NCBI GenBank assembly: GCA_016710635.1
Contig: JADJVL010000002.1
Coordinates: 186,001 to 250,000, forward strand
Direction of reading: 5' to 3'
Length of the DNA: 64,000 nucleotides
DNA from: Holophagaceae bacterium
GTDB lineage: Bacteria > Acidobacteriota > Holophagae > Holophagales > Holophagaceae
Shown here piece after piece: positions 7,919 to 16,500 of this stretch. A program made the position numbers and the translations under genes. How positions within the stretch are numbered: position 1 is the stretch's first letter; each line of letters begins with the position of its first letter. A model generated the notes under the pieces. It was not told the DNA's origin. It saw only the letters and a program-made list of their open reading frames with translations, and did not search any database.

Positions 7919-10522
7919 ATGACCCGCATCGAACCCATCGAAATCGAAAAAGAAATGCGCAAGTCCTACCTGGACTACGCCATGAGCGTCATCGTCGGCC
8001 GGGCCCTGCCCGACGTCCGCGATGGCCTGAAGCCCGTGCACCGCCGCGTCCTCTTCGCCATGAAGCAGGCCAGCAACGAGTGGAACCGGGCCTACAAGAA
8101 GTCCGCCCGCACCGTCGGCGACGTGATCGGCAAATACCATCCCCACGGCGACGTGGCGGTCTACGACACCATGGTGCGCATGGCGCAGCCCTTCTCCATG
8201 CGCCACATGCTGGTGGACGGGCAGGGCAACTTCGGGTCCATCGATGGCGACCGCCCCGCCGCCATGCGCTACACCGAAGCCCGCCTCTCCAGGCTGGGCT
8301 CCGAGATGATGTCGGACCTCGACCAGGAGACCGTGGATTTCGGGCCCAACTACGACGGCTCGGAAGAGGAACCCCTCGTCCTGCCCACGAAGGTCCCGAA
8401 CCTCCTCATCAACGGCTCCCAGGGCATCGCCGTGGGCATGGCCACCAGCATCCCGCCCCACAATCTGCGGGAGTGCTGCGCCGCGCTCGTAGCCCTCATC
8501 GACGACCCCTCCATGAACCTGGAAGCCCTGATGGCGCACATCCAGGCGCCGGACTTCCCCGGGGGCGGCATCATGCTGGGCACCGAGGGTGTCCTCGAGG
8601 CCTACCGGACGGGCCGCGGCCGTTGCGTGGTGCGGGCCAAGGTGCACGTGGAGCAGATCAAGCGGGCCGGGGACCGGGAGCAACTGGTCTTCACGGAGCT
8701 GCCCTACCAGGTGAACAAGGCCACCCTCACGGAAAAGATCGCCGAGCTCGTGCGCGAGAAGAAGATCGACGGCATCAGCGACCTGCGGGACGAGAGCGAC
8801 CGGGAAGGCATCCGCCTCGTGGTGGAGCTGAAGAAGGGCGAAGCCAGCGACATCGTGCTGAACCAGCTCTACCAGCAGACCCAGGTCCAGAACTCCTTCC
8901 CCATCACCATGCTGACCATCGTCAATGGCCAGCCGCGCATCTGCACCCTCAAGGAGGTCCTCCAGGAGTTCATCGGGTTCCGCCGGGAGGTGGTCACCCG
9001 CCGGACCATGTTCCAGCTCCGGAAGGCGGAGGAGCGCCACCACATCCTGATGGGCCTGAAGATCGCCCTGGACCACCTGGATGCGGTCATCAAGCTCATC
9101 CGCGCCGCCAAGACCCCCGACGAAGCCAAGGCCGGGCTCATGGAGGGCCGCTTCGCGACCGCCGCCGAGCTGAAGAAGGACCCCAGCCTGAAGCTCAGCG
9201 CCCTGCAGGCCCAGGCCATCCTGGACATGCGCCTCCAGCGCCTGACGGGCCTGGAGCGGGACAAGATCCTGGAGGAAGTGGCCGAGATCGAAAAGACTAT
9301 CAAGCGCCTCAAGGCCATCCTCGCCGACGAGACCCTGCTCCTCAGGATCATCAAGGACGAGCTCACGGAAATGAGCGTCCTGTTCGGCGACGACCGCCGC
9401 ACGGAGATCACCGGCTACTCGGGCCAGATTCGCATGGAGGACGTGGTCCCCGACGACCCGATGGTGGTCACCATGTCCAAGACCGGCTACATCAAGCGCA
9501 CGGACCTCCAGGCCTACCGCAAGCAGCGCCGCGGTGGCCGGGGCAAGCTGGGCATGAAGACCAAGGACGACGATTTCGTCGAGCAGCTCTTCATGACCAA
9601 GGCCCACGACACCCTCATGGCCTTCACGGATCGTGGCTATGTCTATGCGTTGAAAGTATACGACTTGCCCGAGGCGGCAGCCAACACCCGGGGCAAGCAC
9701 GTCAAGAACCTCATCAGCCTCAAGGACGGCGAAAACGTCGTCACCCTCATGGCCATCCGGGAGTTCCCGGAGGGCGAGAACCTGGTCTTCAGCACCACGG
9801 ATGGCACGGTGAAGCGCACCAGCCTGGCGGCCTACACCAACATCCGTTCGAACGGGCTCATCGCCCTCAACATCGACGACGGCAACGCCCTGGTGGCGGT
9901 GCGCCGCTCCACGGGCAACCAGCAGATCATCCTCGCCACGGCCCAGGGCAAGGCCATCCGTTTCAACGAGGAGGACATCCGCGCCACGGGCCGCGCCACC
10001 ACCGGCGTGCGGGGCATGCGCCTCAGCGGCGGCGACCACATCGTGGACATGGAAGTGGCCGACCCCCTGCCGGACCTGCCGGAAGGCGTCGTGCCCGACG
10101 AGAGCACCGCCGACCACGGCATGCTCCTCACGGTCACCGAGAAGGGCTACGGCAAGCGCAGCCTCCTCCAGGACTACCGGCTCCAGGGCCGGGGTGGCAC
10201 CGGCGTCATCAACATCCGGGCCGGCGTACGCAACGGGCCGGTGGTGGGCTTCAAGCTCGTCAAGCCCGGCGAGGGCTGCCTCCTCATCAGCCAGGAGGGC
10301 ATGGTCATCAAGTTCCTCATCGACGAGGTCCGGAAGACCGGCCGCGCCGCCCAGGGGGTGAAGCTCCTCAACCTCGGCTCCGACCAGGACAAGGTCGTCG
10401 GCATCGCCAAGATCGACGGCGCCGCCATGGCCCTGGACGAGGAGGACGACCTTGTGATGGACGCGGAACTCGCGACCCCGGGCCCCGACGAGAGCGGCGA
10501 GCAGGCCAAGCTGGACATCTGA
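7919..10522 (+). CDS. gyrA: DNA gyrase subunit A
   Basis: An 867-residue DNA-cleaving subunit of gyrase. The active-site tyrosine is Y118 in AMRYTEARLS. The GyrA box QRRGGRG is present at the start of the C-terminal DNA-wrapping propeller, which separates gyrase from topoisomerase IV. The quinolone-determining segment reads HPHGDVAVYDT: valine 79 replaces the Ser83 of E. coli, while the Asp87 equivalent (D83) is kept (see findings). ATG 7919 follows a GGAAG ribosome-binding site. A perfect hairpin follows the stop. Confidence 0.97.
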   Translation: MTRIEPIEIEKEMRKSYLDYAMSVIVGRALPDVRDGLKPVHRRVLFAMKQASNEWNRAYKKSARTVGDVIGKYHPHGDVAVYDTMVRMAQPFSMRHMLVDGQGNFGSIDGDRPAAMRYTEARLSRLGSEMMSDLDQETVDFGPNYDGSEEEPLVLPTKVPNLLINGSQGIAVGMATSIPPHNLRECCAALVALIDDPSMNLEALMAHIQAPDFPGGGIMLGTEGVLEAYRTGRGRCVVRAKVHVEQIKRAGDREQLVFTELPYQVNKATLTEKIAELVREKKIDGISDLRDESDREGIRLVVELKKGEASDIVLNQLYQQTQVQNSFPITMLTIVNGQPRICTLKEVLQEFIGFRREVVTRRTMFQLRKAEERHHILMGLKIALDHLDAVIKLIRAAKTPDEAKAGLMEGRFATAAELKKDPSLKLSALQAQAILDMRLQRLTGLERDKILEEVAEIEKTIKRLKAILADETLLLRIIKDELTEMSVLFGDDRRTEITGYSGQIRMEDVVPDDPMVVTMSKTGYIKRTDLQAYRKQRRGGRGKLGMKTKDDDFVEQLFMTKAHDTLMAFTDRGYVYALKVYDLPEAAANTRGKHVKNLISLKDGENVVTLMAIREFPEGENLVFSTTDGTVKRTSLAAYTNIRSNGLIALNIDDGNALVAVRRSTGNQQIILATAQGKAIRFNEEDIRATGRATTGVRGMRLSGGDHIVDMEVADPLPDLPEGVVPDESTADHGMLLTVTEKGYGKRSLLQDYRLQGRGGTGVINIRAGVRNGPVVGFKLVKPGEGCLLISQEGMVIKFLIDEVRKTGRAAQGVKLLNLGSDQDKVVGIAKIDGAAMALDEEDDLVMDAELATPGPDESGEQAKLDI

Positions 10523-10526
10523 CGAC

Positions 10527-10548
10527 AAGGGCCGCGAAAGCGGCCCTT
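10527..10548. terminator. Perfect hairpin between convergent gyrA and GGCT gene
   Basis: AAGGGCCGC (10527-10535) and GCGGCCCTT (10540-10548) form a 9-bp perfect stem closed by a GAAA tetraloop, 4 nt after the gyrA stop. The converging gene ends at 10552. No T-tract follows on either side, so it may act as a bidirectional terminator or as a 3'-end stabiliser. Confidence 0.6.
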
Positions 10549-10551
10549 GCC

Positions 10552-10983
10552 TTAGAGGTACGGAGTCCAGTCCCCGTCCGGAAGCTCCACGGCCTCCCGC
10601 TCGAGGCGCAGGAGGCGCTCTTCGGGAAACACATAGGCCCAGGCGGCGTAGGTGTGGCCGCTGTCGAGCAGGACCGGCACCAAGCGCCGGGCGAAGAGCT
10701 CCTCGGCGACGCCCTCCAGGGGGTCCAGGTTTTCGAGGGCCCAGGCCAGTTCCCCGGGATCCTCATACCCGATGAATTCGCCCAGCACCCAGCCCGGACC
10801 CGGCGGCAGGGCTGCGGGTATGGCGCCGGCCACCAGCGCCGGAAAGCCCGCCTCCGGAAGGTGGAAGAGGCGCCCCGGCGCGAAGGCCCGGGTCAGGCCC
10901 TGGGGGTTGGTGCGCTGCAGCCACCCGTGGCGGGAACCGCCTTCGCGCAGACTGCCGTAGACGAAGAGGCCGTCGGGTTCCAT
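10552..10983 (-). CDS. Gamma-glutamylcyclotransferase (GGCT/AIG2-like) family protein
   Basis: A 143-residue protein of the GGCT fold, whose members release 5-oxoproline from gamma-glutamyl compounds or act on gamma-glutamylamines. The substrate-binding loop YGSLR (9-13) is near the N-terminus, and E90 in LDPLEGV matches the catalytic glutamate. Length is normal for the bacterial YtfP/AIG2 group. Its ATG overlaps the stop of the upstream LVIVD lipoprotein gene by 1 nt, so the two are probably translated from one message. The substrate cannot be read from the sequence. Confidence 0.85.
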   Translation of the reverse strand: MEPDGLFVYGSLREGGSRHGWLQRTNPQGLTRAFAPGRLFHLPEAGFPALVAGAIPAALPPGPGWVLGEFIGYEDPGELAWALENLDPLEGVAEELFARRLVPVLLDSGHTYAAWAYVFPEERLLRLEREAVELPDGDWTPYL

Positions 10984-12164
10984 CAGGGCACCGCCAGGCT
11001 CACGACAAAGAGCCCCCGCTGAATGTCGCTCCCGAGCATCAGCGGCTGTCCGGGGAACTTGTAGACCCCCCAGCAGCCCTCGTAATCCGGTCCGGTGAAG
11101 GGGCTGGTGTCGCGGTTGGCGAGGATGACGGGCTGGTCGAGGTTGCTGATGTCCGCCACCACGAGGCCCATGGCGTAGTGGCTGAGGTAGGCGCGGTTGC
11201 CCTCGATCTGGACATTGTGGGGGGTGCCGTTGCCTAGTCGAATGCTCCCACGCGGGGTGGGCGGGTTGCTGCCATTGAGGCTCCAGAGCCTGGCGGGAAC
11301 ACCCTTCGGGACTTCCTCGGTGGTCGCCACGAAGGAGCCGTCACCGCTGGGCCAGATGTTGTGGGCGAAATGGCCCGGCGTGGTGCTCCAGCGCAGCAGC
11401 AGCGCGGGCTGGCGGGGATCCGCCACGCTCCAGATCGAGTAGGCGCTGTCGTAGCCTTCGGCCACGTAGCAGCGGCCGTTGCGGGCGGTCATGTCGTGGA
11501 CGAAGTGGTTCTGGTTGAAGGTGGTGACGTAGGCCGGATTCTCGGGATCCCCTTTGAGGTCCCAGATCTCGATGGAGCCGCTGCCGGCGGACCCGAAGGG
11601 CTCCTCGTCGTGGGGCAGGGGGCGGCCGCCGGGCGCCGGCAGGTTCGAGTAGCGCTGGAGGTAGAGCAGGCCCGTGGCCGGATCGATGTCCAGGGTGTGG
11701 GCGTTCAGCTGGCCATCCCGGGGCGTGAAGCTGCGGACAAAGCGGACAGCGGCGGGCAGGCCGCCGAGATCGATGACCATGACGCCGCCACGGACGTTCG
11801 TCTGTTCCGCGGACACATAGGCGTAGTGGCCGTGGACCCGCATCTCCCGCCAGTAGATCCCGGGCTGCGGCGTGTTGGTGGGCCCGTCCAGCTCCTCCAC
11901 GACCCGGGGCGCCGCGGGATCCCGCAGGTCCACCACGAGCACGCCCTTGGCGGTCCCCATGAGGGCGTAGCGGGCGCCGTCGGGGGCGGTGTAGCCCCAA
12001 CAGCCGCCGACGCCGTCCCGGGTCACCTGAGCCAGCAGGGTCGTGCCGAAATTAGTGGAAGGCTGGCTGGAGGGCGTGGCGGTCGTCGAAGGAGAGGACC
12101 CGCCGCAGGCCGTAAGGGCGAGCAGGGCGGCGAGGGGCAAGAGCAACCTGTGGATCCGGGTCAT
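10983..12164 (-). CDS. LVIVD-repeat lipoprotein
   Basis: A 393-residue protein with a lipoprotein signal peptide (LLPLAALLALTACGG, lipobox Cys at about 20) followed by a low-complexity Ser/Thr linker. The rest has repeated blades of the LVIVD type, for example KGVLVVDLRDPAAPRVVEEL, GGVMVIDLGGLP and MGLVVADISNLDQPVILAN. These form an extracytoplasmic beta-propeller of unknown function. It is first in a two-gene unit with the GGCT protein. No catalytic motif is seen. Confidence 0.8.
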   Translation of the reverse strand: MTRIHRLLLPLAALLALTACGGSSPSTTATPSSQPSTNFGTTLLAQVTRDGVGGCWGYTAPDGARYALMGTAKGVLVVDLRDPAAPRVVEELDGPTNTPQPGIYWREMRVHGHYAYVSAEQTNVRGGVMVIDLGGLPAAVRFVRSFTPRDGQLNAHTLDIDPATGLLYLQRYSNLPAPGGRPLPHDEEPFGSAGSGSIEIWDLKGDPENPAYVTTFNQNHFVHDMTARNGRCYVAEGYDSAYSIWSVADPRQPALLLRWSTTPGHFAHNIWPSGDGSFVATTEEVPKGVPARLWSLNGSNPPTPRGSIRLGNGTPHNVQIEGNRAYLSHYAMGLVVADISNLDQPVILANRDTSPFTGPDYEGCWGVYKFPGQPLMLGSDIQRGLFVVSLAVP

Positions 12165-12228
12165 GCCATCCAGCTTCGGGCCGTGGCCGGGGAACCGCCA
12201 GGGCCTTCCTCGCCTGCGCCGGGCGGCC

Positions 12229-13467
12229 TCACTCCGGGATGGGGAACTTCGAGGCCAGTTGGAAGACCTCGGCCTGGATCGTCGCGAGCCGGGCTTCGTC
12301 CTCCCGGGCTTCCAGGGCCTGGTGGATCCAGGCGGCGACCGTGGCCATCTCGGCCTCCTTCATCCCCCGGGAGGTCAGGGCCGGCGTGCCCAGGCGGATG
12401 CCGCTGGGCTTGAGAGGAGGATTCGGGTCGAAGGGGATGCCGTTCTTGTTGGTGGTGATGCCGGCCTTGTCCAGGGCCTTCTCGGCCTCGCTGCCCAGGA
12501 TGCCCTTCTGGAAGACGTCCACGAGCATGAGGTGGTTGTCCGTGCCGCCGCTCACGATGCGCCAGCCGTGCTCGGCGAGGGCCGCCGCCAGGGCCTGGGC
12601 ATTGGCCACGACCTGGCCGCTGTAGGCCTTGAAGCCGGGTTGCAGGGCCTCGCCGAAGGCCACGGCTTTGGCGGCGATGACGTGCATCAGGGGACCGCCC
12701 TGCACGCCCGGGAAGACCGCCCGGTCGAGGTCCTTGGCGAACTTCTCCTTGCAGAGGATGAGGCCGCCCCGGGGACCCCGCAGGGTCTTGTGGGTGGTGG
12801 TGGTGGTGAAGTCGGCGTAGGGCACGGGGCTCGGATGGTGGCCCGTGGCCACGAGTCCGGCGAAGTGGGCCATGTCCACCATGAGGAGGGCGCCCACCTC
12901 GTCGGCGATCTCCCGGAAGAGGGGGAAGTCGAAGGTGCGCGGATAGGCCGAGGCCCCGGCGACGATCATGCGAGGCTTGTGCTCCCGGGCCAGGGCGCGG
13001 ACCTCGTCCATGTCCACCCGCTCGTCCTCGCGGCGCACGTGGTAGCCCTTGAAGTGGTAGAGGATGCCGCTGCTGTTCAGGGGGTGGCCGTGGGTGAGGT
13101 GGCCGCCGTGGGCCAGGTCCAGGCCCAGCACCGTGTCGCCGGGCTTCAGCATGGCGAAGTAGACCGCCATGTTGGCCTGGGCGCCGCTGTGGGGCTGGAC
13201 ATTCGCGTGTTCGGCGCCGAACAGTTCCTTCGCCCGGTCCCGGGCCAGGTTCTCGACGGTGTCCGCGTTGATGCAGCCGCCGTAGTAGCGGCGGCCGGGA
13301 TAGCCTTCGGCGTACTTGTTCGTGAAATGGGAGCCCATGGCCTGCATCACCGCCAGCGAGGCGTAGTTCTCGGAGGCGATCAGCTCCAGGTGGTGGCGCT
13401 GCCTTCCGATCTCCTGCTGCAGCGCGTGGAAGACCGGCGCGTCGGCGTTCTGCAAAGCCTCGTACAT
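12229..13467 (-). CDS. glyA: Serine hydroxymethyltransferase
   Basis: A 412-residue PLP enzyme that interconverts serine and glycine while charging tetrahydrofolate with a one-carbon unit. The N-terminus has LELIASENYAS. The PLP-binding lysine is K227 in TTTTTHKTLRGPRGG. SGAQANMAVYFA and the glycine-rich RRYYGGC segment are also typical. I used ATG 13467, which has an AGAGGTG ribosome-binding site. Much longer open frame exists upstream but is antisense to the next gene. Its promoter region (13468-13548) is shared with the divergent kinase gene. Confidence 0.97.
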   Translation of the reverse strand: MYEALQNADAPVFHALQQEIGRQRHHLELIASENYASLAVMQAMGSHFTNKYAEGYPGRRYYGGCINADTVENLARDRAKELFGAEHANVQPHSGAQANMAVYFAMLKPGDTVLGLDLAHGGHLTHGHPLNSSGILYHFKGYHVRREDERVDMDEVRALAREHKPRMIVAGASAYPRTFDFPLFREIADEVGALLMVDMAHFAGLVATGHHPSPVPYADFTTTTTHKTLRGPRGGLILCKEKFAKDLDRAVFPGVQGGPLMHVIAAKAVAFGEALQPGFKAYSGQVVANAQALAAALAEHGWRIVSGGTDNHLMLVDVFQKGILGSEAEKALDKAGITTNKNGIPFDPNPPLKPSGIRLGTPALTSRGMKEAEMATVAAWIHQALEAREDEARLATIQAEVFQLASKFPIPE

Positions 13468-13543
13468 GGGCACCTCTGCAGGGAATTGTGCCACGCCGCG
13501 GGGCTCCCGCCTTCGCGTTAGAGTCATGCGCAGAGGCCCTTTC

Positions 13544-13557
13544 GTTCCATGTGGAAC
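13544..13557. promoter_or_regulatory. parS-like ParB-binding site over the kinase start codon
   Basis: GTTCCATGTGGAAC has perfect 6-bp arms and differs at one position from the parS core GTTCCACGTGGAAC. The ATG of the receptor-kinase gene lies inside it (13549-13551), so bound protein could also affect that gene. It is about 9.5 kb from the candidate origin. It could instead be an operator for another regulator. Confidence 0.42.
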
Positions 13558-16500
13558 CCGCGCATCGTGTCGCCCCTTCCCGCCCTGCTCCTGGGCGCGG
13601 GGGTCCTGCGGGCCCAGGCCGCCGATCCCGTCCGGCACGCCCTCCCGGCCTTCCGCATCACCACGAGCCAGGAGGGCCTGCCCCAGAATTCCATCATGTC
13701 CCTCGACCGGGATCCGGCGGGGCGCATCTGGACCGGCACCCAGGACGGTGCCGCGGTCTTCAACGGCCAGCGTTGGCGCATCCACAACATGCCCGACCGG
13801 AGCCGTTCGAACTTCCTGCGCCGGGTGACCGTGGACGGCGCGGGCGACCCTTGGGCCGCGCGCCAGGACGGCGGTCTGGCGCGCTTCCGGAACGGCGCCT
13901 GGGAACGGGTCCCCGAGGCGGGCGAAGGCCGGATGAACGACGTGCTGGCCCAGGGCCGGGAAGTCTTCGCGGCGACCCCGGACGCGGGCCTGCGGCATTT
14001 CGACGGCGGGGCCTGGCGGAATGTCCGGGTGGCCGACGGCCTGCCTTCGGATCGCGTCCTCTGCCTGGCGCGGGATGGGACCGGCCGCATCCTGGCGGGA
14101 ACCGGCGGAGGGCTCGCCGTCTTCGAAGCAGGCCGCTGGCGCCGGGACGAGGGCCTGCCGGCGGTGGCCGTGGGCTGCCTGTGGGGCGACCTGGCGGGCA
14201 CCGCCCGGGGACTTTTCCGCCGCACCGCGGAAGGCTGGAAGGAGGTCCCCCTGCCCGCGGAGTTGAGGGCCCAGCGGATCAACGCGGCCGTCCGCACCCG
14301 GACCCGGGAAGGCCGGGAGGTCCTGTGGGTGGGCTTCGACAACGCGGGGCTGGCGAGCTTCGAAGAAGGGCAGTGGCGCAGCTTCGGCCCAGCCCAGGGC
14401 CTGCCCAGCGGCACCGTGTGGTCCCTGCTCCCGGTGGAAGGGGCCGACGGCACCCGCGCGCTGCTGGTGGGCACCGACGGCGGTCTCGCCACGCTGGAGT
14501 TCGGCCTCTGGCGCAGCTTCGGCAGGGCGTCGGGGCTGGCGGACCCGTCCGTGTACGGGCTTTGCCTTACGGAGGGCCCAGGCCTGCCCCGCACCTTGTG
14601 GGTGAGCACCCGCAGCGGCGGCGTCGCGGAATTCCAGGGGGGTCGCTGGAAGCAGCACGGCACCCGGGAGGGTCTGCCGACGCCCACGGTCTTTGCCCTT
14701 CTGGAGTGGCCGGAGGCGGGCGGTCGTCGCGTGCTGCTGGCGGGAACCCAAGGGCACGGGATCTGGCGCTACGACGGCCGGCGCTGGAGCGCCTTTCCTG
14801 CGCCCGAGGGGCTGGCGAAGAACGGCGTCCGAGTGTTGAAGCGCGATGCGGATGCCCAGGGTGCGCCCAGGCTCTGGGCCATCAGCGGCGACTCCGGCGT
14901 CTGGTGCCTGGAGGGGGGGCGGTGGACGCACCTCGGCGTGAAGGAAGGCCTGCCCACCGAGCACTGCCACGCCCTCGCCTGGACCACCGGCGGCCGGGAG
15001 ACCTGGATCGGGACAGAGAACGGGGGCCTCGTCCGGATGCGGAAGGGGCAGGTCCAGACCTTTTCCACCGCCAGCGGCTTCCCCAATAACACGGTGATGT
15101 CCCTGCTTCCCCTTAAGATCGGCGACCGGGAGTGGCTGCTGGCCGGTACGGAAGGCGCCGGGCTCGTCTACGCGGACCCTTCGGTGGATCCACCGCGCTG
15201 GCAGGTCCTTGGCGAAGACGCGGAAGGCGGACTGCCGAACAACACGGTCTACCAACTGCAAGGGGACGCCCAAGGCCGGATCTATGCCTTCACGAACCGT
15301 GGCGTCGCCCGGCTGACCCCCCAAGTCCAGGCGGACCGCTTGGCCTTCGCCGTGGAGACCTTTGGCGCCGAAGCGGGCCTGCCAAGCCTGGAATTCAACG
15401 GCGGCGCCTCCATGCAGGACGCCCAGGGCCGCATCTGGGGTGGGAGCGTGGGGGGCGCCGTGGTCTTCGACCCGAAGGAGGAGGTGGCCCCGCCGCCGCC
15501 GGCCCGGATCAGCCTTGAGGCCTTCACGGTGAACGGTGCGGCCCGCCCGCCCGAACCCGCGTCCCGCTTTACCTACCGGGAACGCAACCTCGCCTTCACC
15601 TTCGCCCTGCCGGCCCTGCCCCAGGGCGCAGCGCTCCGCTTCCGGACCCAGCTGGAGGGCCTGGAGGAGAAAGCGGGCCCCTGGAGCCTGGAGCCCCGGC
15701 GGGAGTTCCCGGGCCTGCATGCCGGCGCCTACGCCCTGAGGGTGGAGGCCGTGGATGGCTACGGGCGCGTGGTGGCCCCCGCCCGCTGGCGCTTCGAAGT
15801 CCTGCCGGCGCCCTGGCGGACCCCGTGGGCCTACGGCCTCTACGCGCTCATCCTTGGGGGCGGGGCCTGGCTTGTGGTCCGCGCCCGCCTCAAGCACCTG
15901 GAGAAGGTGAACGCGGAGCTGGAGGGCAAGGTCCGGGAGCGCACCCGGGAAGTGGAAGCCCAGCGCAACCAGATTGCCGCCCTCATGCAAAGCGCGCCCC
16001 GGGCCCAGCGGGACCTGGCCAGCTGGGCCCAGGAGATGGCCATGGACCTGTGCCAGAGCCTCCAGGCCCAGCACATCGGCCTGGTGACCGTGGCGGGCGA
16101 CCTGGTCCGGCCCCTGGGGGACAGCTCCTTCGCGATCCCCTCCCTGGAGCAGCTCCAGAAGTCCTTCTTTACCGAGCCCCAGCGGGAGCGGCGGCGGGAG
16201 CGCCAGAACGTTGCGACGGACCGGCGGCTGGAACAGGTCATCCCCGTGCGGGGCTCGGCGGGGGAGATCCTGGGCGGGCTGGTGGTCCGGGGCCACTTCG
16301 GCTGGGGGGACGCCGAGCGCAAGCTGGTGGGCAGTTTCGCCTCCCAGCTGGGCTCCATGCTGGAGTTGCAGCAGGCGCGGAAGGCCCTGCACCAGGCCCG
16401 GGACCTCCAGGCCAAGACCCGGGAGGCCATGCTGGCGAAGGGCGTCGAGCCCCTGCAGCTGTGCCCCACGTGCGGCCGCTGCTATGGCGCCGCAGAAACG

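Noticed and set aside
5170..10528. Very long antisense open frames opposite gyrB and gyrA
   Set aside because: They mirror the real genes, have low-complexity composition and no recognisable domain.
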